Shown: one piece after another, positions 44,694 to 53,291 of the stretch
Layout of the letters: the number at the start of each line of letters is the position of its first letter
Numbering within the stretch: the stretch's first letter is position 1
Assembly (NCBI RefSeq): GCF_042643485.1
Contig: NZ_JBHRSJ010000019.1
Location: 1 to 64,000, forward strand
Direction: 5' to 3'
Source of the DNA: Azotobacter bryophylli
GTDB taxonomy: Bacteria > Pseudomonadota > Gammaproteobacteria > Pseudomonadales > Pseudomonadaceae
Length of the DNA stretch: 64,000 nucleotides
The notes under the pieces: model-generated
The model's input: the letters and a program-made list of their open reading frames with translations, nothing else
Told to the model about the DNA's origin: nothing
Databases searched by the model: none
Translations under genes and position numbers: made by a program

Positions 44694-46865
44694 TCATGCC
44701 GGGGCCTCCTCGCCGTGTCCGGCCGTCACGCGACCGACCGCGCCGGCCTCGGCCATGCGCTTGAGGGTCACGTAGTCGATCTTGCCGGAGCCGAGCAGGG
44801 GCAGGGCGTCGAGCGGCACGATCACCCGCGGCACGGCCAGTTCCGGTACGCCCTGGGCCCGGGCCGCGGCGAGCAGCTGCTCGCGGGACAGCGCGGGCGC
44901 GCTGGTGAACAGCACCAGGGCCTCGCCCTTGGCAGCGTCGCTGCGGGTGGAGGCGGCGTGGGCGAATCCCGGCGCGGCGCCGGCGGCGATGCTTTCGACC
45001 AGCTCCAGCGAGACCATCTCCCCGGCGATCTTGGCGAAGCGCTTGAGCCGGCCGCGGATGAACAGGAAGCCGTCGTCGTCCAGTTCGACGATATCGCCGG
45101 TGGCGTACCAGCCCGCCTCCCGGCCCGCCGGCGGCTGGAGCTCACCGGGGCGCTCGTGGAGCAGATAGCCCAGCATCAGGTTGGGCCCCTTCACGTGCAG
45201 GGCGCCGCCGCCTTCGATGCCCGGCACCGGCTCCAGCGCGTATTCCATGCCCGGCAGCAGCTGGCCGACGCTGCCGCGGCGGCAGGCCATGGGCACGTTG
45301 AACGCCACCACCGGGGCGCATTCGGTGACGCCGTAGCCCTCGAGGATGCGGATGCCGAACTTCTCCTGCCACAGCTGGCGCACGTCCTCGGCCAGCCGCT
45401 CGGCCCCGGCCACCACGTAGCGCATGCGGCCGAAGTCGTAGGGATGGGCGTGTCGGCCGTAATGGGCGAGGAAGGTCGAGGTACCGAACAGCATGTTGCA
45501 GTCGCGGTCGTAGACCAGCTCGGGAATCGCCTTGTAATGCAGCGGGCTGGGGTAGAGGAACACCTTGCAGCCGGCCACCAGCGGCAGCAGCGCGCCGCAG
45601 GTGAAGCCGAAGGAATGGAACAGCGGCATCGCCATCATGAACTTGTCGTGCGGGGTGAAATCCGCCATCGCCCGGATCTGCGCGACGTTGGCCAGCAGCG
45701 AGTCGTGGGAATGCACCACGCCCTTGGCCTTGCCTTCGGAGCCGGAGGTGAACAGCACCAGCGCGGCGTCCCCGGGGCGCTGGAAGGCGGCGGCGCGGCG
45801 CGGGAACAGCAGGTGCCAGAGGACCCAGAGCTTGTCGCCGGCGCCGAACTGCGCGCGGAGGTCCTCCAGGTAGTGCACGCGGATACCGGGCATCTGTACC
45901 AGCAGGTCGGTCAGGTCGGCCTTCTGCAGGAAGGTGCGCGAGGCGACCACGCTGCGGATGCCGGCGGCCGCGCAGGCCGAACGCAGACCTTCGGCGCCGG
46001 CAGTGTAGTTGAGCATGGCCGGGATGCGCCGGCCGAGCGAGAGACCGAGCAGCAGCGCGAGGGTCGGGGTGGCGTTCGGCGCCAGCACGCCGACCACCTC
46101 GCCGGGGACCGTCTGGCGGCCGAGGATGCGGGCGATGCCCAGGGCCATCTTCAGCAGGGAACCGTAGGAGTCCTCGCGCAGGCGCACGTCCTCCACCAGC
46201 CGGTAACGGCTGCCGAACTGCGCCCGCGCCTGGAGGAAGGCCTCGAACAGGGTGTGCCGCGGACGGGTGGCGACCAGCATCTCCTGCAGGATCTGCCGCA
46301 GCTGCTCGCCGGCGGGACGACGGCGCAGCCGGGCCGAGGGCTGCCCGGAGAGGTCGATGCGCCGCGGCGGCTGGATGAACAGGCGGATCTTCGGCAGCAG
46401 GCGGCGCGGAAAGAGGCCGCCCAGGCGGCCGAAGAAGCTGCGTCCGGCGCCCTCGATGCGGATCGGCACCAGGTTCGCGCCGGTGCGGGCGGCGACCAGG
46501 GCGGCGCCGTCGTAGACCTTCATCAGCGAACCGGTGCGGGTGATCCGCCCCTCGGGAAAGATCGCCACCGGTCGTCCGGACTCCACCAGCCGCACGATCT
46601 GCTTGATCGCCAGCGGGTTGTCCGAATCCACCGCCAGATGGGAGGCGAAGCCGAGCAGGAAGCGGAACAGCGGACGGCTGGCGATTTGGGTATGCACCAC
46701 GAATACCGGATCGACCGGCAGGAAGGCCCAGAGCAGCACGCCATCGAGGAAGGATTCGTGGTTGGCGACGATCAGCGTGCGCGGATCGCGCAGCGGCCCG
46801 GGATCGCCCAGGACTTCGACGCGAAACAGCAGCTTGAGCAGGATGCGCAGGACGCTCTTGAGCAT
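44694..46865 (-). CDS. Bifunctional acyltransferase/acyl-ACP synthetase (Aas-like)
   Basis: Two-domain lipid enzyme of 723 residues. Residues about 1-200 form a PlsC-type acyltransferase with NHESFLD (the HX4D motif) and FPEGRITRTG. Residues about 230-720 form an AMP-forming acyl ligase with LFTSGSEGKAKGV, GYGVTECAPV and YATGDIVEL. In E. coli Aas reacylates lysophosphatidylethanolamine. I chose the ATG at 46865 (MLKSVLRILLK), which has agggagtgac upstream; an earlier in-frame start adds 39 residues. A terminator on the same strand separates it from the SIR2-like operon. Confidence 0.88.
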   Translation of the reverse strand: MLKSVLRILLKLLFRVEVLGDPGPLRDPRTLIVANHESFLDGVLLWAFLPVDPVFVVHTQIASRPLFRFLLGFASHLAVDSDNPLAIKQIVRLVESGRPVAIFPEGRITRTGSLMKVYDGAALVAARTGANLVPIRIEGAGRSFFGRLGGLFPRRLLPKIRLFIQPPRRIDLSGQPSARLRRRPAGEQLRQILQEMLVATRPRHTLFEAFLQARAQFGSRYRLVEDVRLREDSYGSLLKMALGIARILGRQTVPGEVVGVLAPNATPTLALLLGLSLGRRIPAMLNYTAGAEGLRSACAAAGIRSVVASRTFLQKADLTDLLVQMPGIRVHYLEDLRAQFGAGDKLWVLWHLLFPRRAAAFQRPGDAALVLFTSGSEGKAKGVVHSHDSLLANVAQIRAMADFTPHDKFMMAMPLFHSFGFTCGALLPLVAGCKVFLYPSPLHYKAIPELVYDRDCNMLFGTSTFLAHYGRHAHPYDFGRMRYVVAGAERLAEDVRQLWQEKFGIRILEGYGVTECAPVVAFNVPMACRRGSVGQLLPGMEYALEPVPGIEGGGALHVKGPNLMLGYLLHERPGELQPPAGREAGWYATGDIVELDDDGFLFIRGRLKRFAKIAGEMVSLELVESIAAGAAPGFAHAASTRSDAAKGEALVLFTSAPALSREQLLAAARAQGVPELAVPRVIVPLDALPLLGSGKIDYVTLKRMAEAGAVGRVTAGHGEEAPA

Positions 46866-46980
46866 TGTCACTCCCTTGTCGGACTTGGCACGGGTGCCCG
46901 TCTGGCCGGGCGGAGGGAGGATGACGATTGGCGCGAGAAAGTCAAACCGGAGGGAGACGGGCGGAGCTTTGCCGACCCGC

Positions 46981-47008
46981 AAAAAAAAGACCCCCCTGGA
47001 GGGGGGGT
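46981..47008 (-). terminator. Rho-independent terminator of the SIR2-like operon
   Basis: On the minus strand a ccccccc/gggggg stem with a tcca loop is followed by tc and a run of eight T. It lies about 40 bases after the stop at 47048. Confidence 0.85.
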
Positions 47009-47047
47009 TAGGCTAAATGGCCTAATGGAGCATCCGTGCTGCGTGAA

Positions 47048-47614
47048 TCAAACCGGACCGCGATGCTCGCGCTGAACCTTGCTGACGAAGGCCAGGCATT
47101 CGCTGAAGCTCAGACTGTCGAACTTGGGCTTGTAGGCGGCGAGGCCCTCGGCCATGGTGATGACCTTGTCCTCGGCGCTCTGACCCTTGAAGTCCTCCTT
47201 GTCGAGGCGCAGGTCGTCCATCAGGGTGTTCCAGGCGGCGCCGCCGTCCGGATGGGGCAGCAGAATGATGCCGACGCCGTCGAGGTCGGTGGTCAGCGAC
47301 TTGGTCAGATCCTCGACGTAGAACAGCACGCGGATGTCGGCGGCCAGATCGTTGCGGTAGCGCTCGACGAACAGCGGTACCTCGGCCAGATGGGCGACGA
47401 TGCCGCTGATCATGCTGATCTTGCCGTCCTTGACCAGCAGGGTGGCCTGCTTGACCACCGCGGTCGGCGGCAGACGGCGGCCGGCGTCGTCGGCGATCTC
47501 GCCTTCGGTCAGCACCAGATCCCCCCGATAGGCCTCAGTGCCGGCCTGGCTGGTCGGGCCCTTGACGCTGAGGTTGCACAGCAGGTTTTGCGCTTCGTAG
47601 GTTTTCAACAGCAT
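47048..47614 (-). CDS. Conserved-looking protein of unknown function, second gene of the SIR2-like operon
   Basis: A soluble protein of 188 residues that I do not recognise. No membrane segment or signal peptide is visible. It has a central beta-rich stretch (ATLLVKDGKISMISGIVAHL), a VLFYVEDLTKSLTTDLDGVGIILLPHPDGG segment and an acidic-helical C-terminus (DLRLDKEDFKGQSAEDKVITMAEGL). It begins 28 bases after the SIR2-like gene and ends before a strong terminator, so the two form one transcript. Its promoter looks NifA-dependent, hence a role under nitrogen-fixing conditions is likely. Confidence 0.7.
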   Translation of the reverse strand: MLLKTYEAQNLLCNLSVKGPTSQAGTEAYRGDLVLTEGEIADDAGRRLPPTAVVKQATLLVKDGKISMISGIVAHLAEVPLFVERYRNDLAADIRVLFYVEDLTKSLTTDLDGVGIILLPHPDGGAAWNTLMDDLRLDKEDFKGQSAEDKVITMAEGLAAYKPKFDSLSFSECLAFVSKVQREHRGPV

Positions 47615-47642
47615 GGTCGTGCTCTCTTCTCGGTGGATCGGA

Positions 47643-48500
47643 TCAGGCCACCTGGGTGGCGGTGGGGCAGGCGAGGTCGAGCAGGTCGCTGCAGTCGGCC
47701 TCGATCAAATGCAGGTTCTTGCGTTCGCAGACCTTGCGCTCCTTGGCGCTCGGGTCGGCGATCAGGACCCAGCCGGCCGGATCGGCGGCATCGTGGATCA
47801 GGTCGCTCATCACCATGCGCTCGGTGTCGCGGTTGAAGCGCATGCCGAGGAACAGGTAGCGCTTGTTCTTGCGCAGCTGCTTGATCCAGGCCGGCACGGC
47901 GAAGCCGCCCATCAGCTCGGTGATGTAATCGACGAAGTCGGCATCCGAGGCCACGTAGCTCGGCTTGGGCAGCGGCGTGCCGAGCGGCTTGAACAGCACC
48001 GGCAGGGCGGTGTCGACCTCGTTCAGGCTGATGCTGCGGTACTGGCCGTCGTCGAACTGGTAGAGATCGAAGCGATAGGGGGTGGCGGCGATGCGCGCGG
48101 CGCCGACCACCAGGGTGTGCTTGCGGTCGGCATAGCAGCGCTGCAGCAGGGTGTCGCGGTTGCAGTCGATCACGTAGGGCAGGTTCAGGCCGGCCAGCCA
48201 GGCGTGGAAGGGCGAGGCGCTCCAGTTGTCGCCGCCGTAGGTCTCGTTGAGGAAGCGCTCGATGTAGCTGCGCCCCTTCTTGTTTTCCAGGTGCATGGCG
48301 GCCCGCGGGAATTCGTACATCAGCCGCGGCGCCATGGGCTGGCCGCCGGTCATGGCGAGGATCAGGCTGTCGCTGTCGGCCGGCATCGGCTTGCCGGTCT
48401 GCCGATCGACCACGCCACGCAGCACGCCGGGCCCCAGGTAGGGAACGATGTCGCCGGCGCCGAGCTGCGCAAGGACTTCCTTTATCAAGCTGTTGTTCAC
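47643..48500 (-). CDS. SIR2-like domain protein, divergent from nifH
   Basis: Protein of 285 residues with the SIR2-like NAD-binding fold. The first motif IVPYLGPGVLRG (about 18-29) is a variant of the usual GAGxS, and VIDCNRDTLLQ is the counterpart of the TTNxD motif, keeping Asn and Asp. KNKRYLFLGMRFNRDTERMV matches the LFxGxxxxD element. Enzymatic activity (NAD hydrolysis or deacylation) is uncertain because the first motif is altered. The GTG start has aggagagtccc upstream. It shares a regulatory region with nifH, with its own -24/-12 element and NifA sites. Confidence 0.78.
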   Translation of the reverse strand: MNNSLIKEVLAQLGAGDIVPYLGPGVLRGVVDRQTGKPMPADSDSLILAMTGGQPMAPRLMYEFPRAAMHLENKKGRSYIERFLNETYGGDNWSASPFHAWLAGLNLPYVIDCNRDTLLQRCYADRKHTLVVGAARIAATPYRFDLYQFDDGQYRSISLNEVDTALPVLFKPLGTPLPKPSYVASDADFVDYITELMGGFAVPAWIKQLRKNKRYLFLGMRFNRDTERMVMSDLIHDAADPAGWVLIADPSAKERKVCERKNLHLIEADCSDLLDLACPTATQVA

Positions 48501-48546
48501 GGGACTCTCCTGCTGGGTATGGGGCGTAAGAGCGGGAATAACCACG

Positions 48547-48561
48547 GCAATATGCGCGCCA
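48547..48561 (-). promoter_or_regulatory. sigma-54 promoter of the SIR2-like operon
   Basis: On the minus strand TGGCGC-GCATA-TTGC matches the -24/-12 consensus except for one base, with correct spacing, 47 bases from the GTG start. Confidence 0.7.
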
Positions 48562-48583
48562 TATTCGGCAGAAGTTTGCAACT

Positions 48584-48599
48584 TGTTGATATGACGACA
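48584..48599. promoter_or_regulatory. NifA upstream activator site, SIR2/nifH region, site 1
   Basis: TGTTGATATGACGACA is a perfect TGT-N10-ACA. It lies only 23 bases upstream of the minus-strand -24, and 258 bases upstream of the nifH -24. Confidence 0.65.
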
Positions 48600-48668
48600 A
48601 TTAACTAAAAAAGTCGGAAATAACGAAGTTGCCAGATAACAACAAGAAGAGAACTCGGTACGACAAAT

Positions 48669-48684
48669 TGTCAGTTTTGCAACA
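48669..48684. promoter_or_regulatory. NifA upstream activator site, SIR2/nifH region, site 2
   Basis: TGTCAGTTTTGCAACA is a perfect TGT-N10-ACA, 108 bases from the minus-strand -24 and 173 bases from the nifH -24. Confidence 0.8.
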
Positions 48685-48740
48685 TCGATTAAAACGCTCG
48701 GGTAATTGTCCTCGCGGGGCATTCTGGAAGTTTGTTGGGT

Positions 48741-48756
48741 TGTCGTCATTGCAACA
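48741..48756. promoter_or_regulatory. NifA upstream activator site, SIR2/nifH region, site 3
   Basis: TGTCGTCATTGCAACA is a perfect TGT-N10-ACA, 101 bases upstream of the nifH -24, the classical distance. Confidence 0.88.
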
Positions 48757-48856
48757 TGGGCATTTCCCCATTGTTATATATCGCACTGCCTCAAAGTGCC
48801 TTTTCTTGCAGGATAATTCTTTCAAAAACAGTTAGTTATAAATGTTCCTCAGTCGC

Positions 48857-48871
48857 TGGCACAAACACTGC
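48857..48871 (+). promoter_or_regulatory. sigma-54 promoter of nifH
   Basis: TGGCAC-AAACA-CTGC is a strong -24/-12 element, 77 bases before the nifH start, and resembles the A. vinelandii nifH promoter. Confidence 0.93.
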
Positions 48872-48947
48872 ACCTGGGACTTTGCGCGGGCTCTTTCGTG
48901 CCTACGGCCCACTTTCAAAGTGGTAACGAAACCTGAGGAACTCAATT

Positions 48948-49823
48948 ATGGCTATGCGTCAATGCGCTATCTACGGAAAGGGTGGGATCGGTAAATCGAC
49001 TACCACTCAGAACCTCGTGGCTGCCCTGGCCGAGATGGGCAAAAAAGTGATGATCGTCGGTTGCGACCCGAAAGCCGACTCCACTCGCCTGATTCTGCAC
49101 TCCAAGGCTCAGAACACCATTATGGAAATGGCTGCCGAGGCCGGCACCGTCGAAGACCTCGAGCTGGAAGACGTGCTCAAGGTCGGCTTCGGCGGCGTCA
49201 AGTGCGTTGAGTCCGGTGGTCCGGAGCCGGGCGTCGGCTGCGCCGGCCGCGGCGTGATCACCGCGATCAACTTCCTGGAAGAGGAAGGCGCCTACGACGA
49301 GGACCTGGACTTCGTGTTCTACGACGTACTGGGCGACGTGGTGTGCGGTGGCTTCGCCATGCCCATCCGCGAGAACAAGGCTCAGGAAATCTACATCGTC
49401 TGCTCCGGCGAGATGATGGCCATGTACGCCGCCAACAACATCTCCAAGGGCATCGTGAAGTACGCCAACTCCGGTGGCGTGCGTCTGGCCGGCCTGATCT
49501 GCAACAGCCGCAACACCGACCGCGAAGACGAGCTGATCATCGCCCTGGCCGAGAAGCTGGGCACCCAGATGATCCACTTCGTGCCGCGTGACAACGTCGT
49601 GCAGCGCGCCGAAATCCGCCGTATGACCGTGATCGAGTACGACCCGGCCGCCAAGCAGGCCGACGAGTACCGCGCTCTGGCCAAGAAGATCTACGAGAAC
49701 AAGAAGCTGGTCATCCCGACCCCGATCACCATGGACGAGCTGGAAGCCCTGCTCATGGAATTCGGCGTGATGGAAGAAGAAGACCTGAGCATCGTCGGCA
49801 AGACCGCTTCCGAAGAAGCCTGA
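48948..49823 (+). CDS. nifH: Nitrogenase iron protein (dinitrogenase reductase)
   Basis: Homodimeric ATPase of 291 residues that transfers electrons to the MoFe protein and also takes part in FeMo-co synthesis. The P-loop YGKGGIGKSTT (about 9-19), the cluster ligands in VGCAGRG (C98) and DVVCGGFAMP (C133), and the switch arginine of CAGRG are all present. Start MAMRQCAIYGK and length match A. vinelandii NifH. Codon use is biased to highly expressed codons. Two hairpins follow before nifD. Confidence 0.99.
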   Translation: MAMRQCAIYGKGGIGKSTTTQNLVAALAEMGKKVMIVGCDPKADSTRLILHSKAQNTIMEMAAEAGTVEDLELEDVLKVGFGGVKCVESGGPEPGVGCAGRGVITAINFLEEEGAYDEDLDFVFYDVLGDVVCGGFAMPIRENKAQEIYIVCSGEMMAMYAANNISKGIVKYANSGGVRLAGLICNSRNTDREDELIIALAEKLGTQMIHFVPRDNVVQRAEIRRMTVIEYDPAAKQADEYRALAKKIYENKKLVIPTPITMDELEALLMEFGVMEEEDLSIVGKTASEEA

Positions 49824-49845
49824 TCGCTCCGCTTCAGTAGGACGG

Positions 49846-49897
49846 GGCAGGGCAGATGGGCCCTGCCGGGGTGTCGCACTGCGCGGCGCGCAGTGCG
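49846..49897 (+). promoter_or_regulatory. Twin hairpins between nifH and nifD
   Basis: The 121-base gap holds ggcagggc/gccctgcc (49846-49867, loop agatgg) and cgcactgcgc/gcgcagtgcg (49875-49897, loop ggc). Neither has a T run. Such structures can stabilise the 3' end of a nifH segment or cause partial termination, giving excess NifH. Confidence 0.65.
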
Positions 49898-49944
49898 GCG
49901 TATCCGTTACCCGCAAATGAACGCAAGGCAAGAGGAGTCATACC

Positions 49945-51426
49945 ATGTCCGGTATGTCACGCGAAGAGGTCGAAAGCCTCATCCAGGAAGTCCTGGAAGT
50001 TTACCCCGAGAAAGCCCGCAAGGACCGCGCCAAGCACCTCACCCCGAATGATCCGAGCCTGGAACAATCGAAGAAGTGCATCACCTCCAACAAGAAGTCG
50101 CAGCCGGGTCTGATGACCATCCGCGGCTGTGCCTATGCCGGTTCCAAGGGCGTGGTCTGGGGTCCGATCAAGGACATGATCCACATTTCCCACGGCCCGG
50201 TAGGCTGCGGCCAGTATTCGCGTGCCGGCCGGCGCAACTACTACATCGGCACCACCGGCGTTAACGCCTTCGTCACCATGAACTTCACCTCGGACTTCCA
50301 GGAGAAGGACATCGTCTTCGGCGGCGACAAGAAGCTGGCCAAGCTGATCGACGAGATCGAGACCCTGTTCCCGCTGAACAAGGGCATCTCCATCCAGTCC
50401 GAGTGCCCGATCGGCCTGATCGGCGACGACATCGAAGCCGTCGCCAAGCGCAAGGCCGCCGAGCACGAGACCACCGTGGTGCCGGTGCGCTGCGAAGGCT
50501 TCCGCGGGGTTTCCCAGTCCCTCGGCCACCACATCGCCAACGACGCCGTGCGCGACTGGGTGCTGAGCGCTCGCGACGACGACAACTCCTTCGAAACCAC
50601 CCCGTACGACGTGGCCATCATCGGCGACTACAACATCGGCGGTGACGCCTGGTCCTCGCGCATCCTGCTCGAAGAAATGGGCCTGCGCGTGGTCGCCCAG
50701 TGGTCCGGCGACGGCTCCATCTCCGAGATCGAGCTGACCCCGAAGGTCAAGCTGAACCTGGTGCACTGCTACCGCTCGATGAACTACATCTCCCGCCACA
50801 TGGAAGAGAAGTACGGCATCCCATGGATGGAGTACAACTTCTTCGGCCCGACCAAGACCGTCGAATCCCTGCGCGCCATCGCCAAGCAGTTCGACGAGAG
50901 CATCCAGGCCAAGTGCGAGGAAGTCATCGCCAAGTACAAGCCGGAATGGGACGCGGTGGTCGCCAAGTACCGTCCGCGCCTGGAAGGCAAGCGCGTCATG
51001 CTCTACATCGGCGGCCTGCGTCCGCGTCACGTGATCGGCGCCTACGAGGACCTGGGCATGGAAGTGGTCGGCACCGGCTACGAGTTCGCCCACAACGATG
51101 ACTACGACCGCACCCTGAAGGAAATGGGTAGCGCCACCCTGCTGTACGACGATGTCACCGGCTACGAATTCGAAGAGTTCGTCAAGCGCATCAAGCCCGA
51201 CCTGATCGGCTCCGGCATCAAGGAAAAGTTCATCTTCCAGAAGATGGGCATCCCGTTCCGTCAGATGCACTCCTGGGACTACTCCGGCCCGTACCACGGC
51301 TTCGACGGCTTCGCCATCTTCGCCCGTGACATGGACATGACCCTGAACAACCCGTGCTGGAACAAGCTGCAGGCTCCCTGGCAGAAGGCTGAAGAAGCCT
51401 CCGAGAAAGTGGCCGCCAGCGCCTGA
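49945..51426 (+). CDS. nifD: Nitrogenase MoFe protein alpha subunit
   Basis: Forms the alpha2beta2 dinitrogenase with NifK and holds FeMo-co. P-cluster ligands C62 (RGCAYAG), C88 (GPVGCGQ) and C154 (SECPIG) are present. The FeMo-co ligands, a cysteine within the region after DGSISEIELTPK in the subunit core and the histidine in MHSWDYSGPYHG, are conserved (NifD C275 and H442 numbering). Length is 493 residues, one more than A. vinelandii as I recall it. The start has aagaggagtcatacc upstream. Confidence 0.99.
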   Translation: MSGMSREEVESLIQEVLEVYPEKARKDRAKHLTPNDPSLEQSKKCITSNKKSQPGLMTIRGCAYAGSKGVVWGPIKDMIHISHGPVGCGQYSRAGRRNYYIGTTGVNAFVTMNFTSDFQEKDIVFGGDKKLAKLIDEIETLFPLNKGISIQSECPIGLIGDDIEAVAKRKAAEHETTVVPVRCEGFRGVSQSLGHHIANDAVRDWVLSARDDDNSFETTPYDVAIIGDYNIGGDAWSSRILLEEMGLRVVAQWSGDGSISEIELTPKVKLNLVHCYRSMNYISRHMEEKYGIPWMEYNFFGPTKTVESLRAIAKQFDESIQAKCEEVIAKYKPEWDAVVAKYRPRLEGKRVMLYIGGLRPRHVIGAYEDLGMEVVGTGYEFAHNDDYDRTLKEMGSATLLYDDVTGYEFEEFVKRIKPDLIGSGIKEKFIFQKMGIPFRQMHSWDYSGPYHGFDGFAIFARDMDMTLNNPCWNKLQAPWQKAEEASEKVAASA

Positions 51427-51531
51427 TATTCGCCGTAGTGCACAACGTCCCGCTGCAGGCCGGGGCACAGCTCGGTCTGCAGCCGGTATCCGACATCGCC
51501 GTCACAGATGAGTGAGGCGTAGGAGAGAGTC

Positions 51532-53103
51532 ATGAGCCAGCAAGTCGATAACATCAAACCCAGCTATCCGCTGTTCCGCGACGAAGAATACAAGGAGATG
51601 CTTGCCAAGAAGCGCGATGCCTTCGAGGAGAAGCATCCGCAGGACAAGATCGACGAAGTCTTCCAGTGGACCACCACCCAGGAATACCAGGAGCTGAACT
51701 TCCAGCGCGAAGCGCTGACCGTCAACCCGGCCAAGGCCTGCCAGCCGCTGGGTTCGGTGCTCTGCGCCCTGGGCTTCGAGAAGACCATGCCCTACGTGCA
51801 CGGCTCGCAGGGTTGCGTCGCCTACTTCCGTACCTACTTCAACCGTCACTTCCGCGAGCCGGTGTCCTGCGTGTCCGACTCGATGACCGAAGACGCCGCG
51901 GTGTTCGGTGGTCAGCAGAACATGAAGGACGGCCTGCAGAACTGCAAGGCCACCTACAAGCCGGACATGATCGCCGTGTCCACCACCTGCATGGCCGAGG
52001 TCATCGGCGACGACCTCAACGCCTTCATCAACAACTCGAAGAAGGAAGGGTTCATTCCGGACGAGTACCCGGTGCCCTTCGCCCACACCCCGAGCTTCGT
52101 CGGCAGCCACGTCACCGGCTGGGACAACATGTTCGAGGGCATCGCCCGCTACTTCACCCTGAACCACATGGATGACAAGGTGGTCGGCAGCAACCACAAG
52201 GTCAACGTGGTTCCGGGCTTCGAGACCTACCTGGGCAACTTCCGCGTCATCAAGCGCATGCTCAAAGAAATGGATGTCGGCTTCAGCTTCCTCTCCGATC
52301 CGGAAGAGGTGCTGGATACCCCGGCCGACGGCCAGTTCCGCATGTACGCCGGCGGCACCACCCAGGACGAGATCAAGGACGCGCCGAACGCCATCACCAC
52401 CCTGCTGCTGCAGCCGTGGCACCTGGAGAAAACCAAGAAGTTCGTCGAGGGCACCTGGAAGCACGACGTACCGAAGCTGAACATCCCGATGGGCCTGGAC
52501 TGGACCGACGAATTCCTGATGAAGATCAGCGAAGTCACCGGCCAGCCGATCCCGGCCAGCCTGGCCAAGGAGCGCGGCCGCCTGGTCGACATGATCACCG
52601 ACTCCCACACCTGGCTGCACGGCAAGAAGTTCGCCATCTGGGGCGACCCGGACTTCGTCATGGGCCTGGCCAAGTTCCTGCTGGAGCTGGGTTGCGAGCC
52701 GACTCACATCCTCTGCCACAACGGCAACAAGCGCTGGAAGAAGGCGATGGACGCCATCCTCGAAGCCTCGCCGTACGGCAAGGACTGCACCGTCCACGTT
52801 GGCAAGGACCTGTGGCACCTGCGCTCGCTGGTCTTCACCAACAAGCCGGACTTCATGATCGGCAACAGCTACGGCAAGTTCATCCAGCGCGACACCCTGC
52901 ACAAGGGCAAGGAGTTCGAGGTTCCGCTGATCCGCATCGGCTTCCCGATCTTCGACCGCCATCACCTGCACCGCTCCACCACCATGGGTTACGAGGGCGC
53001 CATGCAGATGCTGACCACCATCGTCAACGCCATTCTCGAGCGTCTGGACGAGGAAACCCGCGGTATGCAGACCACCGACTACAACTACGACCTGGTTCGC
53101 TAA
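51532..53103 (+). CDS. nifK: Nitrogenase MoFe protein beta subunit
   Basis: Partner of NifD, 523 residues, sharing the P-cluster. The ligand region CQPLGSVLCALGFEKT, HGSQGCVAYFRTYF and VSCVSDSMTEDAAVFGG is intact. The N-terminal extension (NIKPSYPLFRDEEYKEMLAKKR) is typical of Mo-type NifK. It lies 105 bases after nifD, and two large hairpins follow its stop. Confidence 0.99.
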   Translation: MSQQVDNIKPSYPLFRDEEYKEMLAKKRDAFEEKHPQDKIDEVFQWTTTQEYQELNFQREALTVNPAKACQPLGSVLCALGFEKTMPYVHGSQGCVAYFRTYFNRHFREPVSCVSDSMTEDAAVFGGQQNMKDGLQNCKATYKPDMIAVSTTCMAEVIGDDLNAFINNSKKEGFIPDEYPVPFAHTPSFVGSHVTGWDNMFEGIARYFTLNHMDDKVVGSNHKVNVVPGFETYLGNFRVIKRMLKEMDVGFSFLSDPEEVLDTPADGQFRMYAGGTTQDEIKDAPNAITTLLLQPWHLEKTKKFVEGTWKHDVPKLNIPMGLDWTDEFLMKISEVTGQPIPASLAKERGRLVDMITDSHTWLHGKKFAIWGDPDFVMGLAKFLLELGCEPTHILCHNGNKRWKKAMDAILEASPYGKDCTVHVGKDLWHLRSLVFTNKPDFMIGNSYGKFIQRDTLHKGKEFEVPLIRIGFPIFDRHHLHRSTTMGYEGAMQMLTTIVNAILERLDEETRGMQTTDYNYDLVR

Positions 53104-53119
53104 GTCGCAAGGTAGTCAC

Positions 53120-53195
53120 TGCCGGGGCGGCGCTCGCCGCCCCGGCACCCTTTCCGGCGGCTGCCGCGGGCTCTCTCTCCTGGCCCGCGGCAGCC
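53120..53195 (+). terminator. Two strong hairpins after nifK
   Basis: tgccggggcggcg/cgccgccccggca (53120-53147) and ggctgccgcgggc/gcccgcggcagcc (53159-53195) are both perfect 13-bp stems. They lie in the nifK-nifT gap and end at the first N of the assembly gap. They may partly terminate or stabilise the nifHDK transcript. Confidence 0.7.
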
Positions 53196-53291
53196 NNNNN
53201 NNNNNNNNNNNNNNNNNNNNNNNNNNNNNNNNNNNNNNNNNNNNNNNNNNNNNNNNNNNNNNNNNNNNNNNNNNNNNNNNNNNNNNNNNNN
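53196..53291. other. Run of 96 N (assembly gap) covering the nifT start
   Basis: The gap begins at the base after a 13-bp hairpin, which probably stopped sequencing or assembly. It hides the start codon and about the first 15 residues of nifT. The true length may differ. Confidence 0.95.

Larger units (their letters stand above)
48501..48947. other. Divergent SIR2-operon/nifH regulatory region
   Basis: This 447-base gap holds no gene. It contains sigma-54 promoters facing both ways (48547-48561 minus and 48857-48871 plus) and three perfect NifA sites (48584-48599, 48669-48684 and 48741-48756). The centre is AT-rich compared with the rest of the window, which suits DNA bending or IHF binding. 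Confidence 0.85.

Noticed and set aside
43380..46865. Bestrophin, cupin and Aas-like genes as part of the nif system
   Set aside because: They lie between the nif clusters, but I found no NifA site or sigma-54 promoter upstream of them and no functional link; they look like ordinary neighbours.
44481..47075. Long open frame on the plus strand opposite the Aas-like gene
   Set aside because: The minus strand encodes clear acyltransferase and AMP-ligase motifs. The plus-strand product is low-complexity Gln/His/Gly-rich with no recognisable domain.
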